Source: Agrococcus sp. KRD186 (GTDB taxonomy: Bacteria > Actinomycetota > Actinomycetes > Actinomycetales > Microbacteriaceae). From it: a stretch of DNA of 43,673 bases. Position 1 is the stretch's first letter, and each line of letters starts with the position of its first letter. The notes below the pieces were generated by a model. The model was not told the DNA's origin and did no database searches. It saw only the letters and a program-made list of their open reading frames with translations. A program made the position numbers and the translations under genes. Positions 16,681 to 24,449 of the stretch are shown here, piece by piece. Where the stretch lies: NCBI RefSeq assembly GCF_017168255.1, contig NZ_JABFAP010000001.1, positions 216,468-260,140 of the forward strand, given 5' to 3'.

Positions 16681-16833
16681 ATGGCGCTGATGTACATCAG
16701 CCCCTACCGCTAGGAGCGGATGCTCGAGGCGTTCGAGGATGCGGAAGATGCCGCGGCCTTCGATGCGGCCATGGCTGAAGAGGGGCCGAACATCCCCTGG
16801 GATCAGGTGAAGGCCGACCTGGGCTGGCAGTGA
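16681..16833 (+). pseudogene. Remnant of a Phd/YefM-type antitoxin, N-terminal domain lost
   Basis: One frame reads MALMYISPYR, then a TAG stop at 16711-16713, then ERMLEAFEDAEDAAAF and NIPWDQVKADLGW to a TGA at 16831-16833. The C-terminal part matches the toxin-binding tail of Phd/YefM antitoxins (EDAED ... IPWEQVKADLGW). The expected N-terminal DNA-binding domain of about 45 residues is absent; the amidase gene ends only 32 bases before. GGAG at 16713-16716 stands three bases before ATG 16720, so a 37-residue tail peptide could still be made and overlaps the toxin start by GTGA. Confidence 0.7.
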
Positions 16834-17084
16834 GCTACCGGATCGAGCTGCGGCCCGCCGCCGCCCGCGCGCTGCGGAAGGTCGAGCGCCAGGACCGCGA
16901 TCGCATCCGCGGAGCGATCGCGCTGCTCGCCCAGGATTCGCGCCCGCCGGGAGCGCGAGCGCTCCAGGGAAGGCCGGGCTGGCGGGTGAGAGTCGGCGAC
17001 TATCGCATCATCTACACCGTCCGTGACGACGTGCTGCTCATCGTCGTCGTCGCGCTCGGTCACCGCCGCGACGCCTACGGCTGA
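16830..17084 (+). CDS. RelE/ParE-family toxin
   Basis: The 84-residue protein is a full-length RelE-type ribonuclease: SYRIELRPAAARALRKVERQ at the start, the ARALQGRPGWRVRVGDYRIIY core with the basic residues of the active site, and the typical RRDAYG end. RelE toxins cut mRNA in the ribosomal A site. It starts with GTG, overlapping the end of the antitoxin remnant. No inactivating change is visible, although its antitoxin has lost its N-terminal domain. Confidence 0.88.
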   Translation: MSYRIELRPAAARALRKVERQDRDRIRGAIALLAQDSRPPGARALQGRPGWRVRVGDYRIIYTVRDDVLLIVVVALGHRRDAYG

Positions 17085-17155
17085 AGTGTGCGCGTTCGGG
17101 GCGCTCGGGAGAAGATGGTATTCGCGTTGAGGAATGAGCGCTGAGCGCTGATCGC

Positions 17156-17359
17156 TCAGCGCCGCTGCCACCACCTGCGACGCGGCACCCGCGGTTCGAG
17201 GCTCGGCTCAGTCGGGCCCTCGGGTTCGAGCACCCACCGATCGTTCTCGGCGTCGTACCAGACGGTTCGACCGGCCGCCTGGAGCTTCGCGGCGGCGTGG
17301 CGCTCAAGCTTCCTGGCCAGCTCCATCGTCCTGGGGCTGAACTTCGGGGTGTCCGTCAT
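17156..17359 (-). CDS. Small basic protein of unknown function
   Basis: A 67-residue protein, MTDTPKFSPRTMELARKLER onward, with a helical front, a WYDAENDRWVLEPEG middle and a C-terminal RRRWWQRR. The ATG at 17359 has an excellent AGGAGG site five bases upstream, which decides the start. It overlaps the end of the upstream membrane-protein frame by 56 bases, so the two are likely co-transcribed. No family recognised. Confidence 0.65.
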   Translation of the reverse strand: MTDTPKFSPRTMELARKLERHAAAKLQAAGRTVWYDAENDRWVLEPEGPTEPSLEPRVPRRRWWQRR

Positions 17360-17714
17360 CGCCGCCTCCTTCGCGGTTCTCGCGATTGCGTCCAGTCTCT
17401 CGCACGTTCTCCGCGATGGCGAGTGCGAGCGTGCTGTCCTTGGCCTCGCCATCGGTCGCTCCGATCAGTGTGTCGAGCACGGTCAGCCCGAGATCGGTCT
17501 CCATGCCGGTGCTGCCGGTCACCGACATCTCGGCCGCCCACGTAAAGCGAGACCACCATTGTGCGCGGCGATCGATCGAGCGTTGCCGAGCACCCGTCAC
17601 CAGCGAAGCCCACAGATTCGCCACGCCGACCAGTGCAGCGATGGCCGCGGCGATGACAGTCGTCCAGGCGATGCCGCCGGCCGGGGCCAAGGCAACGGAA
17701 TCGAGGTGCTCCAC
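17304..17714 (-). CDS. Possible small membrane protein of unknown function
   Basis: About 136 residues from GTG 17714 (an upstream ATG at 17789 would add 25 Arg-rich residues). One clear hydrophobic helix (AWTTVIAAAIAALVGVANLW) is followed by a basic RQRSIDRRAQWWSRFTWAAEMS segment (cut here for length) and a hydrophilic tail. The topology resembles single-helix proteins with a cytoplasmic domain. The long overlap with the next gene and lack of a clear ribosome-binding site make the exact limits uncertain. Confidence 0.5.
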   Translation of the reverse strand: MEHLDSVALAPAGGIAWTTVIAAAIAALVGVANLWASLVTGARQRSIDRRAQWWSRFTWAAEMSVTGSTGMETDLGLTVLDTLIGATDGEAKDSTLALAIAENVRETGRNRENREGGGDDGHPEVQPQDDGAGQEA

Positions 17715-17846
17715 GGGCCGAAACCTACGTCGTGCTCGTCGCCCGGCGTCAGGTTCGGCGAGCGGCCTGTGGAAAGCGCGGCCGCGCACCCATATCCCGG
17801 TTAGCCCGTGTACGTGGGAAATGGCGCTCGATCGTCCTCGCTTCGC

Positions 17847-18317
17847 TCAAGGTGAGGCGGCGCCTCCTGGCGGCAGACTGCGCCGCGGCTTGTAGCCGCC
17901 CTTCTCCAGCCCCGCCTCGATCTCGAAGCGGTTCGTGTGCGCGTCCTGCCCGGCCGCGAAGTACATCGGGATGAACCACAGCCCGTAGCGCTCCCACTGC
18001 CGACGGTGCACGTCCTCGTGCTCGAGCACCGAGGGGGCGTCGGATGCGTGGGTCAGGTAGGTCGCGCCGACCGTCGTGCCGCCCCGCCCGAACGCCCACT
18101 TCGGCAGGCCGGTGATCACGTGCAGCTCGCCCTCGGTGCGCTCGTCACCGCCGAGGATGCGGCCCCAGAGTCGCGCCGCCTTCGTCGCGATGCGGGCGCC
18201 GCCGCGGGCGAGCGGGGGAGCGGTGACCAGCCGGAACGCCGGGCCGCCGAGCGTGCGGCCCATCGAGCCGAGGGCAGTGCCGGAGCGGGCGAGGAGGCTG
18301 GATCGCGAATCTGCCAT
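17847..18317 (-). CDS. Unknown protein with an HEDVH motif
   Basis: A 156-residue protein. Its second half contains ITGLPKWAFGRGGTTVGATY, then VLEHEDVHRRQWERYG and a hydrophobic LWFIPMYFAAG stretch, ending with FEIEAGLEKGGYKPR. HEDVH resembles a metal-binding HExxH with the Glu at the second position, as in small putative zinc peptidases, but no activity can be claimed. The ATG at 18317 is divergent from the glycosyltransferase gene, 34 bases away. Confidence 0.7.
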   Translation of the reverse strand: MADSRSSLLARSGTALGSMGRTLGGPAFRLVTAPPLARGGARIATKAARLWGRILGGDERTEGELHVITGLPKWAFGRGGTTVGATYLTHASDAPSVLEHEDVHRRQWERYGLWFIPMYFAAGQDAHTNRFEIEAGLEKGGYKPRRSLPPGGAASP

Positions 18318-18351
18318 GCAGTCGACGATAGCGCGCCGATACCCTGGACTC

Positions 18352-19611
18352 ATGTGCCCGGAGCCGTACGGCAATCCCGATGGGGCGCCTGCGCAGCCAC
18401 CCCTGCGGGTCGCCGTCGTGTCGATGCACACCTCGCCAGCGGACCGCCCCGGGAAGGGCGACGCCGGCGGCCTGAACGTGCTCGTGCTCGAGAGCGCGAT
18501 GGCGCTCGCCGCCCGCGGCAACCGGGTCGACATCTTCACCCGCTCCAGCGGCGCGCCGCACACCGAGTCGCTCGCGCCGGGCGTCGCGCTGCACGCGCTC
18601 GAGACCGGCGGCGGCATCGTGCGCAAGCACGAGCTGCCCAACCTCGCCGACGAGTTCGGCGACCAGCTGCAGCGGTTCGCGTTCGCTGCCGACGAGCCGT
18701 TCGACGTGATCCACGCGCACTACTGGCTCTCGGGCCTGGCGGCGCTGCCGGTCGCGCTCTCGCTCGGCATGCCGATCGTGCAGACCTTCCACACGCTCGC
18801 CGAAGAGAAGAATCGGCGCATCGGCGACGACGACCGGCCCGAGCCCGAGCGGCGGCTGCTCACCGAGCGCTACCTCGCGAACGAGGTCGATGCCATCGCC
18901 GCCGTCTCGCGCGCCGAGGTGGACGTCCTCTGCGACGGCGTGGGCGCATCCGCCGAACGCGTCTGGCTCGTGCCGCCCGCGGTCGACACCATGCTGTTCC
19001 AGCCCGCGCCGCTCGCGGCCCGGATGGATGTGCGCGCCAGGCTCGGCGTGCGCCCCGAGGACGGCCTGGTGGTGTGCGTCGGCCGCGTGCAGCCGCTGAA
19101 GGGGCAGGAGCTGGCGGTGCGCATGCTGCAGCACCTGCCCGGCGCGGTGCTCGTGCTCGCGGGCGACGCGACGCCCGGCTCGGAGCGCTATCTGGAGTCG
19201 CTGCACGACCTTGCGCGCGACCTCGGCGTCGAGGGCCGCGTGCGGCACATCGGCAGCCTCGACCGCGAGGCGCTGGCGCAGCTGCTCGACGCCGCCGACG
19301 TGGTCGTGGTGCCCAGCCGCACCGAGTCGTTCGGGCTCGTGCCGCTCGAGGCGGCGGCGTCCGGCACGCCCGTCGTCGCGTCGCGCGTCGGCGGCCTGGT
19401 CGAGTCGGTCATCGACGGCGAGACCGGCATCCTGGTCGACGGCCGCGATCCGATGGACTGGGCGCAGGCGGTGGGCTCGATCCTCGAGGACGACGACCTG
19501 CAGGTCGAGTTCGGCCTCGCCGGGCGGCGGGCTGCGAGTCGACGCGATTGGCAGGATGTCGCGCTCGAGCTCGAGGCGGTCTACCGCGCCACGGTGCGCG
19601 CCCGCCAGTAG
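18352..19611 (+). CDS. GT4-family glycosyltransferase, MshA-like
   Basis: A 419-residue GT-B enzyme. The N-terminal domain starts with VAVVSMHTSPADRPGKGDAGG, the hallmark of MshA, which joins GlcNAc to inositol-3-phosphate in mycothiol synthesis, and has IHAHYWLSGL and QTFHTLAEEKN. The C-terminal domain has VGRVQPLKGQEL and the nucleotide-sugar motif VVVPSRTESFGLVPLEAAASGTPVVA (cut: Glu in SRTESFGLVPLEA). ATG 18352 is chosen; ATG 18316 is also in frame and would add 12 residues. The true acceptor could differ, as several actinobacterial GT4 enzymes share these motifs. Confidence 0.8.
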   Translation: MCPEPYGNPDGAPAQPPLRVAVVSMHTSPADRPGKGDAGGLNVLVLESAMALAARGNRVDIFTRSSGAPHTESLAPGVALHALETGGGIVRKHELPNLADEFGDQLQRFAFAADEPFDVIHAHYWLSGLAALPVALSLGMPIVQTFHTLAEEKNRRIGDDDRPEPERRLLTERYLANEVDAIAAVSRAEVDVLCDGVGASAERVWLVPPAVDTMLFQPAPLAARMDVRARLGVRPEDGLVVCVGRVQPLKGQELAVRMLQHLPGAVLVLAGDATPGSERYLESLHDLARDLGVEGRVRHIGSLDREALAQLLDAADVVVVPSRTESFGLVPLEAAASGTPVVASRVGGLVESVIDGETGILVDGRDPMDWAQAVGSILEDDDLQVEFGLAGRRAASRRDWQDVALELEAVYRATVRARQ

Positions 19612-19652
19612 CCGGCTCGCGGGCGGTCCCGAACCGAGGAAGAATTCGCGAA

Positions 19653-19711
19653 GCGTCACGAGCAGAGGACTGAGCGTCCTCTGTTCAGCACGCGTCCTCA
19701 ATTCGTGACGC
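19653..19711. terminator. Nested hairpin between convergent genes
   Basis: An inner perfect hairpin, CAGAGGAC (19663-19670) and GTCCTCTG (19676-19683) with a five-base loop, lies inside outer arms GCGTCACGA (19653-19661) and TCGTGACGC (19703-19711). It stands between the convergent glycosyltransferase and pspA genes, so it probably ends transcription from one or both sides. The following 100 bases hold repeated GGCGCGTGA motifs and no gene that I can support. Confidence 0.55.
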
Positions 19712-19870
19712 GCGCTGGCGCGTGAAGGCGCGCGGGGCGCGTGAACGCGTGCAGGCGCGTGAGTGCTGCGTCCCGCACCAGTTTGCGCGCGAGCAGCGCA
19801 CCAGCCGCGCCCGCAGCACGCGAAGTGGGGCCGGGCGCGAGCCCGACCCCACTGCTTCGTCACCCGTGCA

Positions 19871-20656
19871 TCAGCGGTCGACGACCTCCGCGTCGACGGC
19901 ACCCGACGCATCCGCCGTCTGCGACGAACCGGCGCCCAGCTGCCCCTGCGAGCCCTGCTTGAGCGCGGCCAGGCGCGCCTCGATCTCGGTCTGCTGGCCG
20001 ACGTCCTCGAGCGCCTCGAACTGCGCGTCGAGCGACGAGGCGGCGAGCTCCTGCTGGCCCATCACCTTCGCCTCCTCGCGGCGGATCTTCTCCTCGAAGC
20101 GGCCGATCTCGCTCGTCGGGTCGAGGATGTCGATCGACTTCACGGCGTCGTGCACCTGCGTCTGCGCCTCGGCGACCTTCGAGCGCGCGATGAGCTCGGA
20201 GCGCTTCGACTTCAGCTCGTCGAGCTTGCCCTTCATCGTCTGCAGTCCGGTCTTCAGCTTGTCGACGACCTCGTTCTGCGACTGGATCGACGGCTCGGCC
20301 GAGCGGGCCTCAGACTCCGACTGCATCTGCTTGCCGATCGCGACCTTCGCGAGGTTGTCGAACTTGGCGGCTTCGCCCGAGCCCGACGCCCGCATCTCGT
20401 CGGCGCGCTGCGAGGCGGCGAGCGCCTTGCGGCCCCAGTCCTCGGCGGCGCGCACGTCCTCCTGGTAGTCCTGCTCCTGCATGCGCAGGTTGCCGATGGT
20501 CTGCGCGATGGCAGCCTCGGCGTCGGCGATCGAGTTCGTGTAGTCACGAACCATCTGGTCGAGCATCTTCTGCGGGTCCTCGGCCTGGTCGAGGAGCGAG
20601 TTGATGTTGGCCTTCGCGAGCTGCGCGATGCGGCCGAGGATGGACTGCTTGGACAT
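19871..20656 (-). CDS. pspA: Phage-shock protein A (PspA/IM30 family)
   Basis: The 261-residue protein is coiled-coil nearly throughout, beginning MSKQSILGRIAQLAKANINS (amphipathic membrane-binding helix) followed by LLDQAEDPQKMLDQMVRDY, the family signature. ESCRT-III-like PspA polymers stabilise the inner membrane under stress. The C-terminal 40 residues are a Gln/Ser/Ala-rich tail. It lies downstream of a TPM-domain gene on the same strand, a frequent actinobacterial pairing, separated by a 148-bp spacer with imperfect GGGTCGGGTCA repeats. Confidence 0.93.
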   Translation of the reverse strand: MSKQSILGRIAQLAKANINSLLDQAEDPQKMLDQMVRDYTNSIADAEAAIAQTIGNLRMQEQDYQEDVRAAEDWGRKALAASQRADEMRASGSGEAAKFDNLAKVAIGKQMQSESEARSAEPSIQSQNEVVDKLKTGLQTMKGKLDELKSKRSELIARSKVAEAQTQVHDAVKSIDILDPTSEIGRFEEKIRREEAKVMGQQELAASSLDAQFEALEDVGQQTEIEARLAALKQGSQGQLGAGSSQTADASGAVDAEVVDR

Positions 20657-20804
20657 GGTGTTCCTTCCTGCGGTTGCCGCCGGAGCGGCCGTTGGATCGT
20701 GTCGGTTCGGTGGTGGTCGATGGATGGTTCAGGTCACGCTGCTGGGTCGGGTCACGGTGGTGGGTCGGGTCATGGTGCGCATCGCTGACGGTCGGACTCG
20801 CGGT

Positions 20805-22908
20805 TCAGTCGCCGAAGCCGCCGCCTCCGCCGCCGAAGCCTCCTCCGCCGCCGCCGAAGCCGCCGCCGAAGAAGCCGCCGCCGCCGCCGCCGAACGAGCC
20901 GCCGCCACCGGAGAAGAGGTCGCCGAGGCCGCCGCCCCCGCCGCCGGAGCCGCCGGCGAAGGGGTCGGAGTAGCCGCCACCCTGGCCGCCGGAGCCGCGC
21001 ATCATGTCGCCCAGGATGTAGCCGAGCAGGCCGCCGGTGAGCATGTCCTGCCCGCGCCCGCCCGCCCCCGCCCCCGCGGCGGTCGTAGTAGGGGTTGCGC
21101 GACTGGCCGCCCCAGCCGCCGATGTCGCCCGAGGCATCCTGCATCGCCTGCTCGGCGTGCTGCGAGGCGGCCTGCGCGTACTGCGCGGCCGAAGTGTCGT
21201 CCTGGCCCTGCAGCCGCAGCGCCTGCGCGAGCTCCTGCTGCGCGGTCGCGAGCAGCTGCCGCGCGCGGGGGCCGACGCCGATGCGCCGCGTGGCGATGTA
21301 GTCCTCGGCGCGGTCGATGTTCGAGCGGGCCGAGCTGATCCAGCGTTCCAGGCCCGCCTTCGAGCGCTGCAGCTGCTCGCCCTGCACCCGCGCCTGCCCG
21401 GTCGCCTCGTCGAGCCGCTGGTTGGCGCGCTGCAGGTTCGCCAGCACGGTGAGCGTGTCGGTGGGCCGCTGCTGCGCGATGGCCACCTGCTCCTCCACGA
21501 AGCGGATGAGCGGGGTCAGGTCGGTCGTGGATGTCGCGCGCTGCGTCTTGGCCGCGGCGATGTCGCCGATCGAGTCCTGCACGAGGTCGGCGAGCTGCCG
21601 CGAGGAGTTCGCGAGGTCGCCCTCGGCGCGCTCGACGGCCGCCAGCAGGCCGGACGACTGCGCGAGCGCGGCCTCGGCCGCGTGCACGGCGAGCGCCGCG
21701 TCGGCGCCGTTCGAGGCCTGCACCGCGGCGCGGCCGGCGGCGATCGACTGGTCGATGTTGGGCAGCTGCCGCTCGGCGCCGGCGATGTTCTCGCGCACCG
21801 GGTCGATCGAGGCGCCCGAGTGCACGTCGTCGAGGCGGTCGAGGATCTGCTTGGCGTTCGCGATCCGGTCGTCGAGCGCGGCGCGCGACTGCGCGACCGA
21901 CTCGAGCACCTGCGGGGCGTTCTGCTCGAGGTCGCGCAGCTGCTCGAACGAGGTGCCGTGGCTGGCGAGCTCGGTGCCCGCGCCCTCGGCGATCTGCAGG
22001 ATGCGGCTCGACCAGTCGTGCACCTCCTGGTCGGTGTCGGGGAAGGCGTCGTCGAGCTGCTGCTGCAGCTGGAACGCCTCGGTCAGCCCGCCCCTTGCCT
22101 TGTCGAGCGCCTGCCGGTAGGGCGCGACGGCCGCCTCGCCGAACTGCGCGTTCGCGAAGGCGAGCTCCTGCTCGCTCTGCTGCACGGTGTCGTCGAGCTG
22201 CACGAGCGCGATGTCGGCGCGCTGCTTGAGCTCCTCGAGGCTGAGCTGCTGCTGCTTCTGCGCCGCCTGCACGCCCTTGCGCTTGCGGTTGGCCTTCGCG
22301 CCCCGGTAGACGAGGTAGCTGCCGCCGCCCACGACGGCCGCGCCGCCCACGAGCGCCACGACCGGCCAGACGGCCGAGCCGTCCACGTTCACCTCGGTGC
22401 CGCCGCCACCCGTGCCGCCGGTGCCGCCGTTCGCGACCGCCGCGTCGATGGCATCCGCCATCGCCATCACGCCGCCGGCGACGTCGCCGTTGTTGAGCGC
22501 CGGCACGAGCGACTGCTGCGCGACCTGGTCGACCTCGGTGGCCGAGAGCGGGTACGCGTTCGCGACCGCGCGACCCCACTGGCCGTCCTCCCAGGCGATC
22601 GTCACCAGCAGCGCATCCTGCGGCAGCCCGGAGGCCTCGGCGCTCTGCACGGCCCACTCGCCGCGGTCCATGCCGTCGAAGGTGCCGACGACGGCGACGT
22701 AGAGGTCTGCCTCCGCTTCGGCGTTGTGCTGGTCGAGGAAGGAGTTCAGGTCGCCCGCGTCGCTCGAGAACTCCCCCGTCGTGTCGACGAACGTGTCGGC
22801 GCCCAGGTCGACGGGGTCCTCGGTGACGAGCGCACCAGCCGAGAGCCCGAGCAATCCGGCAGCACCGAGTGCCACCACGGCCAACGGGCGAACGATCCGG
22901 ACGTGCAT
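20805..22908 (-). CDS. TPM-domain (YgcG-like) membrane protein with a frameshift near its Gly-rich tail
   Basis: Signal peptide (about residues 1-28), TPM phosphatase-type domain (about 35-160: DDAGDLN-like SDAGDLNSFLDQHN and VTIAWEDGQWGRAV), one transmembrane helix (about 180-202), a long coiled-coil region to about 590, then GGWGGQSRNPYYDRRGGGGG. After that the frame goes into Arg-rich nonsense, while the normal family tail (GGLLGYILGDMMRG, then a Gly/Phe-rich end) continues in another frame to a stop at 20805. The break is in a G-rich tract at about 21051-21080; removing one base gives a continuous 700-residue protein. A sequencing error, a real mutation or slippage cannot be told apart. 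Confidence 0.8.
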
Positions 22909-23050
22909 CTGTGCTCCCAGCCGCCGGCCTAGGGGTGCCGGCTTGGCGCGAGTCTAACGAGCGCACCTTGCCGCGAACCTTGGAGATCGCGACGCCGTGC
23001 ACCGCTCTCAGCGAACGGCTGTACCCCGTCGGTCGCGGCGAACGGGAGGG

Positions 23051-23875
23051 TCACTCGATCGGTGTGCCCACGACCGCGAACGGCTCGCCGCCGTCGAGCT
23101 GCACGATCACCACGGGCGCCTCGGCGGATGGCGTCCCGTCGCCGCACACACCGGCCGGCAGCACGGCGGTGGGTGCGCCGAGCACCGCCGACGCACCCGG
23201 CGCGAGCGCGAACGATGCCGCCTCACCGCCGGCGATCCGTCCGCTGACGTTCTCGATCTCGAGCGCGATGACCGGCTCGACCTCGAGCGCGACCGACCGG
23301 GTGCCGATGTTCGTCAGCTCGACGGCTGCGAAGCCGCTGCCCTGCGGCGGGTCGAGCATCATCAGCGCGAGTCCCGCGTCGCCCGCCTGTGGAAGCCCGC
23401 ACCAGGCGGCAGCGGGTTCAAGCGGCAGCGTGCGAGCATCCGCGGGCCACGAACCGGCGGCACCCGAGTCACCGGACGCACCCGTGTCGCCGGGCGCGCC
23501 CTGGTCGCCGGATGCACCGGTGTCGCCCTCGCCCGCGTCTGCTGCGCCGGACTCGTCCTGCTCGGCCGCGCCCGACTCGCCGGCGTCGGGCGCCGGCTGC
23601 TCGGCCGGCTCCTGCGCCGACTCCGGGGCAGCGCCGGAGTCGGCCACGGTGCTCATGCCGTCCGGCTGCAGCGGCGACAGCCCCGGCGCGACGAACGGCG
23701 CCACGATCAGCACGCCCGCGACGGTCGCGGCCGAGGAGAGCGCGATGGTCTTCGGCCGGCGCCGCTTCCTGGCGCCGGCGATGATCGCGTCGGTGTCGAG
23801 CCTCGCGCCCGCGGTCGGAATGTCCCGCAGGCGCCGCCGCAGCTCGTCGTCGTGGCCGGGCTCGATGCCGCTCAT
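23051..23875 (-). CDS. Anti-sigma-factor-like membrane protein with collagen-like stalk
   Basis: The 274-residue product has a cytoplasmic N-terminus (residues 1-42), one transmembrane helix (about 43-66) and an extracellular part. The stalk is acidic and Gly/Ala-rich, including eight consecutive Gly-X-Y triplets near residues 118-142, and ends in a domain of about 125 residues resembling a DUF4232-type fold (LPLEPAAAWCGLPQAGDAG; VELTNIGTRS). Its ATG overlaps the stop of the ECF sigma gene by four bases, so it is probably the partner that holds that sigma factor inactive. No zinc-binding anti-sigma motif is visible. Confidence 0.7.
   Translation of the reverse strand: MSGIEPGHDDELRRRLRDIPTAGARLDTDAIIAGARKRRRPKTIALSSAATVAGVLIVAPFVAPGLSPLQPDGMSTVADSGAAPESAQEPAEQPAPDAGESGAAEQDESGAADAGEGDTGASGDQGAPGDTGASGDSGAAGSWPADARTLPLEPAAAWCGLPQAGDAGLALMMLDPPQGSGFAAVELTNIGTRSVALEVEPVIALEIENVSGRIAGGEAASFALAPGASAVLGAPTAVLPAGVCGDGTPSAEAPVVIVQLDGGEPFAVVGTPIE
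23457..23530. repeat. Imperfect 18-bp tandem repeat coding Gly-X-Y triplets
   Basis: About four degenerate copies with an 18-bp period encode the GDTGASGDQGAPGDTGAS stretch of the anti-sigma-like protein. This is the fourth 18-bp array in the window, after 1072-1125, 1252-1287 and 1703-1771. Confidence 0.65.
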
Positions 23876-24399
23876 GCGCCACCTCCCATGGTGCGCTCAT
23901 CGCGCTCCGCCTCCTGGGTGAGCATCCCGCGCAGCTTGCCCAGCGCATCCGACAGGTACCGCTTCACTGCGCCCGCCGAGATGCCGAGCTCGGCGGCGAT
24001 CTGCTCGACGGTGCGATCCTCGTCGTAGCGCAGCACGATGCAGGCGCGCTCGCGCGGCGCGAGCTTCTGCAGCCGGTGCGCCATGTCGAGCCGCTCGCCG
24101 GTGAGCGTCGAGCCCGAGTCGACCAGCTCGCGCTCGGTCACGAGCGGGGCGATGCGCCGCCACCGCTGCCCGCGGCGGGCGCGGTCGAGGAAGCGGTTGG
24201 CGATCGCCTTCCGCACGTAGGCTTCTGCCTGCTCGACCGCGAAGCCGTTGCGCAGCCGGCCGAACGTGGCCGTCAGGGCGTCCTGCACCATGTCGCGCGC
24301 CTCCTCCTCGTCTCCCGAGAGGAGCATCGCGTAGCGCACCAGCGCCTCGCCGCGCTGGGCGACGAGCTCTGCCACGACCAGCTCCCACCTGGCTGCCAC
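23872..24399 (-). CDS. ECF-family RNA polymerase sigma factor
   Basis: A 175-residue sigma-70 family factor. Region 2 is visible as LVRYAMLLSGDEEEARDMVQ and AYVRKAIANRFLDRARRG; region 4 as LAPRERACIVLRYDEDRTVEQ with the helix-turn-helix EIAAELGISAGAVKRYLSDAL-like end. The GTG at 24399 is preferred to the GTG at 24405 because GGGAG is then five bases upstream rather than overlapping. It is translationally coupled to the anti-sigma-like gene. The SigE-like (SACE) actinobacterial subgroup fits best. Confidence 0.88.
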   Translation of the reverse strand: MAARWELVVAELVAQRGEALVRYAMLLSGDEEEARDMVQDALTATFGRLRNGFAVEQAEAYVRKAIANRFLDRARRGQRWRRIAPLVTERELVDSGSTLTGERLDMAHRLQKLAPRERACIVLRYDEDRTVEQIAAELGISAGAVKRYLSDALGKLRGMLTQEAERDERTMGGGA

Positions 24400-24449
24400 G
24401 CGCACTCCCTCTATCTACTGAGACGAACGACCGCAGTCGAAGGTTGGGG

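Noticed and set aside
20770-21060. Arg/Leu-rich C-terminus in the uninterrupted frame of the TPM protein
   Set aside because: It is the off-frame reading of the Gly-rich tail found in the family; the other frame gives the expected ending at 20805.
23051-24399. Zinc-binding anti-sigma (ZAS, HxxxCxxC) motif in the partner of the ECF sigma factor
   Set aside because: The N-terminal cytoplasmic segment is only about 42 residues and contains no Cys; the anti-sigma role rests on gene coupling only.
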